A stretch of 7,344 nucleotides of DNA from Chrysiogenia bacterium (GTDB lineage: Bacteria; JAGRBM01): the NCBI GenBank assembly GCA_020434085.1, contig JAGRBM010000157.1, forward strand, positions 1 to 7,344, given 5' to 3'. The translations under genes and the position numbers were made by a program. The notes below the pieces were generated by a model. The model was not told the origin of the DNA, made no database searches, and worked only from the letters and a program-made list of their open reading frames with translations. Of this stretch, positions 5,832 to 7,344 are shown piece after piece. Within the stretch, counting starts at the first letter, position 1. The number at the start of each line of letters is the position of its first letter.

Positions 5832-5855
5832 GGGCGAGGCATGCCTCGCCCCTAC
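5832..5855 (-). repeat. REP-like palindrome copy 5 (CTAC tail on the right), upstream of RAYT
   Basis: Core palindrome at 5832-5851 followed by CTAC, in the same orientation as copy 2 and inverted relative to copy 4. It lies 41 bases upstream of the RAYT start and 40 bases past the stop of the deoxyribosyltransferase-like gene, the position where REPs commonly flank their RAYT gene. It could also act as a 3' hairpin for the upstream gene. Confidence 0.9.
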
Positions 5856-5891
5856 AGGTGTTGGTGCGTGCAACGCCTTGAACCGCGCCCC

Positions 5892-6545
5892 CTACCCCTC
5901 GCGTGTCTCCAGGGTGAGCTGTTCGAGCAGCTCGATGGTCTCTTTGGAATTTCTTGGAGTCGGCAAATTCTGCAGCACCGCCCAGATGCGGCGGCCGCGC
6001 TCCAGGGCGGTGCGCACCTGGGGCGGGAGGTTTTCGCCGCGATGGAGGTTCGGCGAGGCGGTGCGAATCTTCTCGCGGGCTTTTTCGATCTCGCGCGGGA
6101 GGGTTTCGAGCTCCCCCACGGTGGCGAACTCCGGCGAGAGGCCCGTGATCATGGAGTTGTCGTTACCGCCCACCTTGCTGCGCGCATCGTTCTTGTAGAT
6201 GATGAGCGGCTTGCCCGCGGTCCAGGCCACGGCGGTCTCGACGACGCCGCCTTCGTCTGGGACGCGGCCGTTCATGTTGAAGACCAGCGCATCGCAGACT
6301 TCCACGATCTGATAGATGTCCAGGCAGAAGATGGCCCGGTTGATGGCCCGGGTGAGTTTGCTCACCCCCGGCAGATTGGCCGCCGGGTTATTCGCCGAGC
6401 CGAGCACGAAGCGCTCGATCCCGTCGCGATGAGGCAGAAACGTGGCGTAGCCCGATTCCTCGAAAATCCGGGCGACCTGAGACATGCCGGCCCGCTCCTC
6501 GGGACAGAAGAGCGGGCCGGAACAGTAGATGCATCCCTTGCTCAA
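5892..6545 (-). CDS. Nucleoside 2-deoxyribosyltransferase family protein
   Basis: A 217-residue cytoplasmic protein whose first 140 residues match the nucleoside 2-deoxyribosyltransferase family, which moves deoxyribose between bases or hydrolyses deoxynucleotide glycosidic bonds. Visible motifs: the first strand I-Y-C-S-G-P-L-F with C-P-E-E after it (6-17), F-L-P-H-R-D-G (36-42), C-L-D-I-Y-Q-I-V-E-V-C-D-A-L-V (74-88), and the nucleotide-binding/catalytic loop P-D-E-G-G-V-V-E103-T-A-V-A-W...G-K-P (96-113), with E103 the likely nucleophile. The C-terminal 70 residues look helical and charged and carry no motif I know. The start is a TTG two bases after the stop of the upstream gene, with no clear ribosome binding site, suggesting coupled translation. 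An ATG at 6485 (Met21) has AGGAG upstream but would remove the conserved first strand. Substrate unknown. Confidence 0.8.
   Translation of the reverse strand: MSKGCIYCSGPLFCPEERAGMSQVARIFEESGYATFLPHRDGIERFVLGSANNPAANLPGVSKLTRAINRAIFCLDIYQIVEVCDALVFNMNGRVPDEGGVVETAVAWTAGKPLIIYKNDARSKVGGNDNSMITGLSPEFATVGELETLPREIEKAREKIRTASPNLHRGENLPPQVRTALERGRRIWAVLQNLPTPRNSKETIELLEQLTLETREG
6487..6520 (-). promoter_or_regulatory. Strong inverted repeat early in the deoxyribosyltransferase-like gene
   Basis: CCGGCCCGCTC (6487-6497) and GAGCGGGCCGG (6510-6520) form a perfect 11-bp GC-rich stem with a 12-base loop, starting 25 bases into the coding region. It includes the AGGAG in front of the internal Met21 ATG, so that alternative start would be hidden when the hairpin forms. 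It may affect coupled translation from the upstream gene, or may be a by-product of coding constraint. Confidence 0.5.
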
Positions 6546-6547
6546 GC

Positions 6548-7344
6548 TTACTCGCCGGCCTTCTTCTTCACGGGCTTGCGCATCACCAGGTCATCGACGC
6601 CGACCTTGCAGCCCTGCGTGACGGCCAGGCCGATCACCCCGTGGTCGAAGCGCTCGTCGGTGAATCCGGCGATGAACTTGTCATTGAGGTAGAGCTCCAC
6701 GTCGGGGCCCACTGCAACGATGCGGACCATGTTTTCGTCGCCATCATCGACTTCCATACCGATGGAGGTCGTGTTTTCCTGAATCCACTTGCGATGGCCG
6801 TCGACCCAGGCGAAAAAGTCGTAGGTATTGTCCTGATAGAACTTCACCACGTAGGAATTTTCTTCGAGATAGTCGCCGTTGCTGCGAAGAGAGACCGCCA
6901 GACGGTTGAGACGATCGGTATCCTTGGAAAGCCACTCCATCTCGAACTCCAGGATGAAGTCCGTAGCACTGAGCGAGTTGGGATAGAAGCCGTAGGCGTG
7001 TCCGTTGTCCTTGTGGGTGGCATCGAGAACAAGCTGGCCACCCTGGTAGGCATCCTCGCGGTTATTGTTGACGCCCACCATGCGCTCGCCGCTGTAGTCA
7101 TCCTGCACGATGACCTCGCCGCCCACGTAATCGGCGAGCTTGGGCGAGGTGTAAATCACCGGCGGCCGCTCCGGGATCGGTGCCGGAGAGACGAGGTCAC
7201 CCACCTTCACCGTGTTACCCAGGTCCACCAGGGAGTCGATCTTGGCTTTCGAGCCCTGCTTGCCGGCGCGCTCGATCCGCAGGATTCCCACGCGGGCGTA
7301 GTCCTCGAAAATAACCTCGCCGCCGGCGTCGCGCTCGATCTCGC
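6548..7344 (-). CDS. C-terminal part of a protein with a FlgT_C-like segment and a jelly-roll (LamG/GH16-like) domain
   Basis: The reading frame is open to the right edge of the window, so only the last 264 residues or so are visible; a GTG at 7291 is a possible start, but family-like sequence continues before it (E-V-I-F-E-D-Y-A-R). Residues about 8-54 resemble the small beta domain at the C-terminus of FlgT/CsgG-type envelope proteins (V-G-I-L-R-I-E-R-A-G...S-K-A-K-I, then T-V-K-V-G-D-L-V). After a proline-rich linker (A-P-I-P-E-R-P-P) comes a concanavalin A-like beta-sandwich with strands F-I-L-E-F-E-M-E-W, R-L-A-V-S-L-R, Y-V-V-K-F-Y, M-V-R-I-V-A-V-G-P-D-V-E-L-Y-L-N-D and G-V-I-G-L-A-V, as in the DUF1080/LamG group that binds or cleaves carbohydrate. 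It ends in a Lys-rich tail. Likely envelope-associated; catalytic activity cannot be judged. Confidence 0.6.
   Translation of the reverse strand, partial: EIERDAGGEVIFEDYARVGILRIERAGKQGSKAKIDSLVDLGNTVKVGDLVSPAPIPERPPVIYTSPKLADYVGGEVIVQDDYSGERMVGVNNNREDAYQGGQLVLDATHKDNGHAYGFYPNSLSATDFILEFEMEWLSKDTDRLNRLAVSLRSNGDYLEENSYVVKFYQDNTYDFFAWVDGHRKWIQENTTSIGMEVDDGDENMVRIVAVGPDVELYLNDKFIAGFTDERFDHGVIGLAVTQGCKVGVDDLVMRKPVKKKAGE

Noticed and set aside
1526-5855. CRISPR array
   Set aside because: The repeats are palindromic, irregularly spaced from about 90 bases to over 2 kb, lie in both orientations, and one is inside a gene; no cas genes are present.
5727-6692. Plus-strand open frame of 321 codons opposite the deoxyribosyltransferase-like gene
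   Set aside because: It is antisense to a recognisable family protein and spans three genes and repeat copy 5.

Overview
The window is a GC-rich bacterial chromosomal segment with tightly packed genes, most of them on the minus strand. The overall character (a stand-alone PilZ protein, a separate acyl-CoA mutase large subunit, a RibB protein with a degenerate RibA-like tail, and many GC-rich palindromic repeats tied to a RAYT transposase) suggests a proteobacterial or deltaproteobacterial-type lineage such as Desulfobacterota or Myxococcota. That placement is a guess from gene style, not a sequence match.

Left part (1-1560): a small PilZ protein on the minus strand is divergent from an HMG-CoA lyase-like gene on the plus strand. 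The lyase converges on the next minus-strand operon, and the 36-base gap between the two stop codons is almost entirely a perfect 26-base palindrome (repeat copy 1).

Middle (1561-5141, all minus): a dihydroxybutanone-phosphate synthase of the RibBX type (RibB joined to a GTP cyclohydrolase II-like domain that has lost its zinc ligands) is followed, after a 245-base spacer with two inverted repeat copies, by a B12-dependent acyl-CoA mutase large subunit and a MAPEG-family membrane protein. The mutase has Phe and Gln where methylmalonyl-CoA mutase has Tyr and Arg, so an isobutyryl/butyryl-CoA-type substrate is more likely than methylmalonyl-CoA. With the lyase-like gene nearby, a role in branched or short acyl-CoA breakdown is plausible. 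The mutase's B12-binding subunit is not in the window.

Right part (5257-7344, all minus): a REP-associated tyrosine transposase (RAYT) that carries a copy of the palindrome inside its own reading frame and another just upstream, then a nucleoside 2-deoxyribosyltransferase-family protein, then the C-terminal part of a protein with a FlgT_C-like segment and a concanavalin A-like (jelly-roll) domain that runs off the right edge.

The unifying element is a family of five identical 20-base palindromes (GGGCGAGGCATGCCTCGCCC), four of them sharing a CTAC tail on one side that gives each an orientation. With the RAYT gene they form a REP/RAYT system. The enzymes belong to known families, but three of them (lyase, mutase, RibBX) show substitutions at positions important for catalysis or substrate choice, so their default names may mislead.
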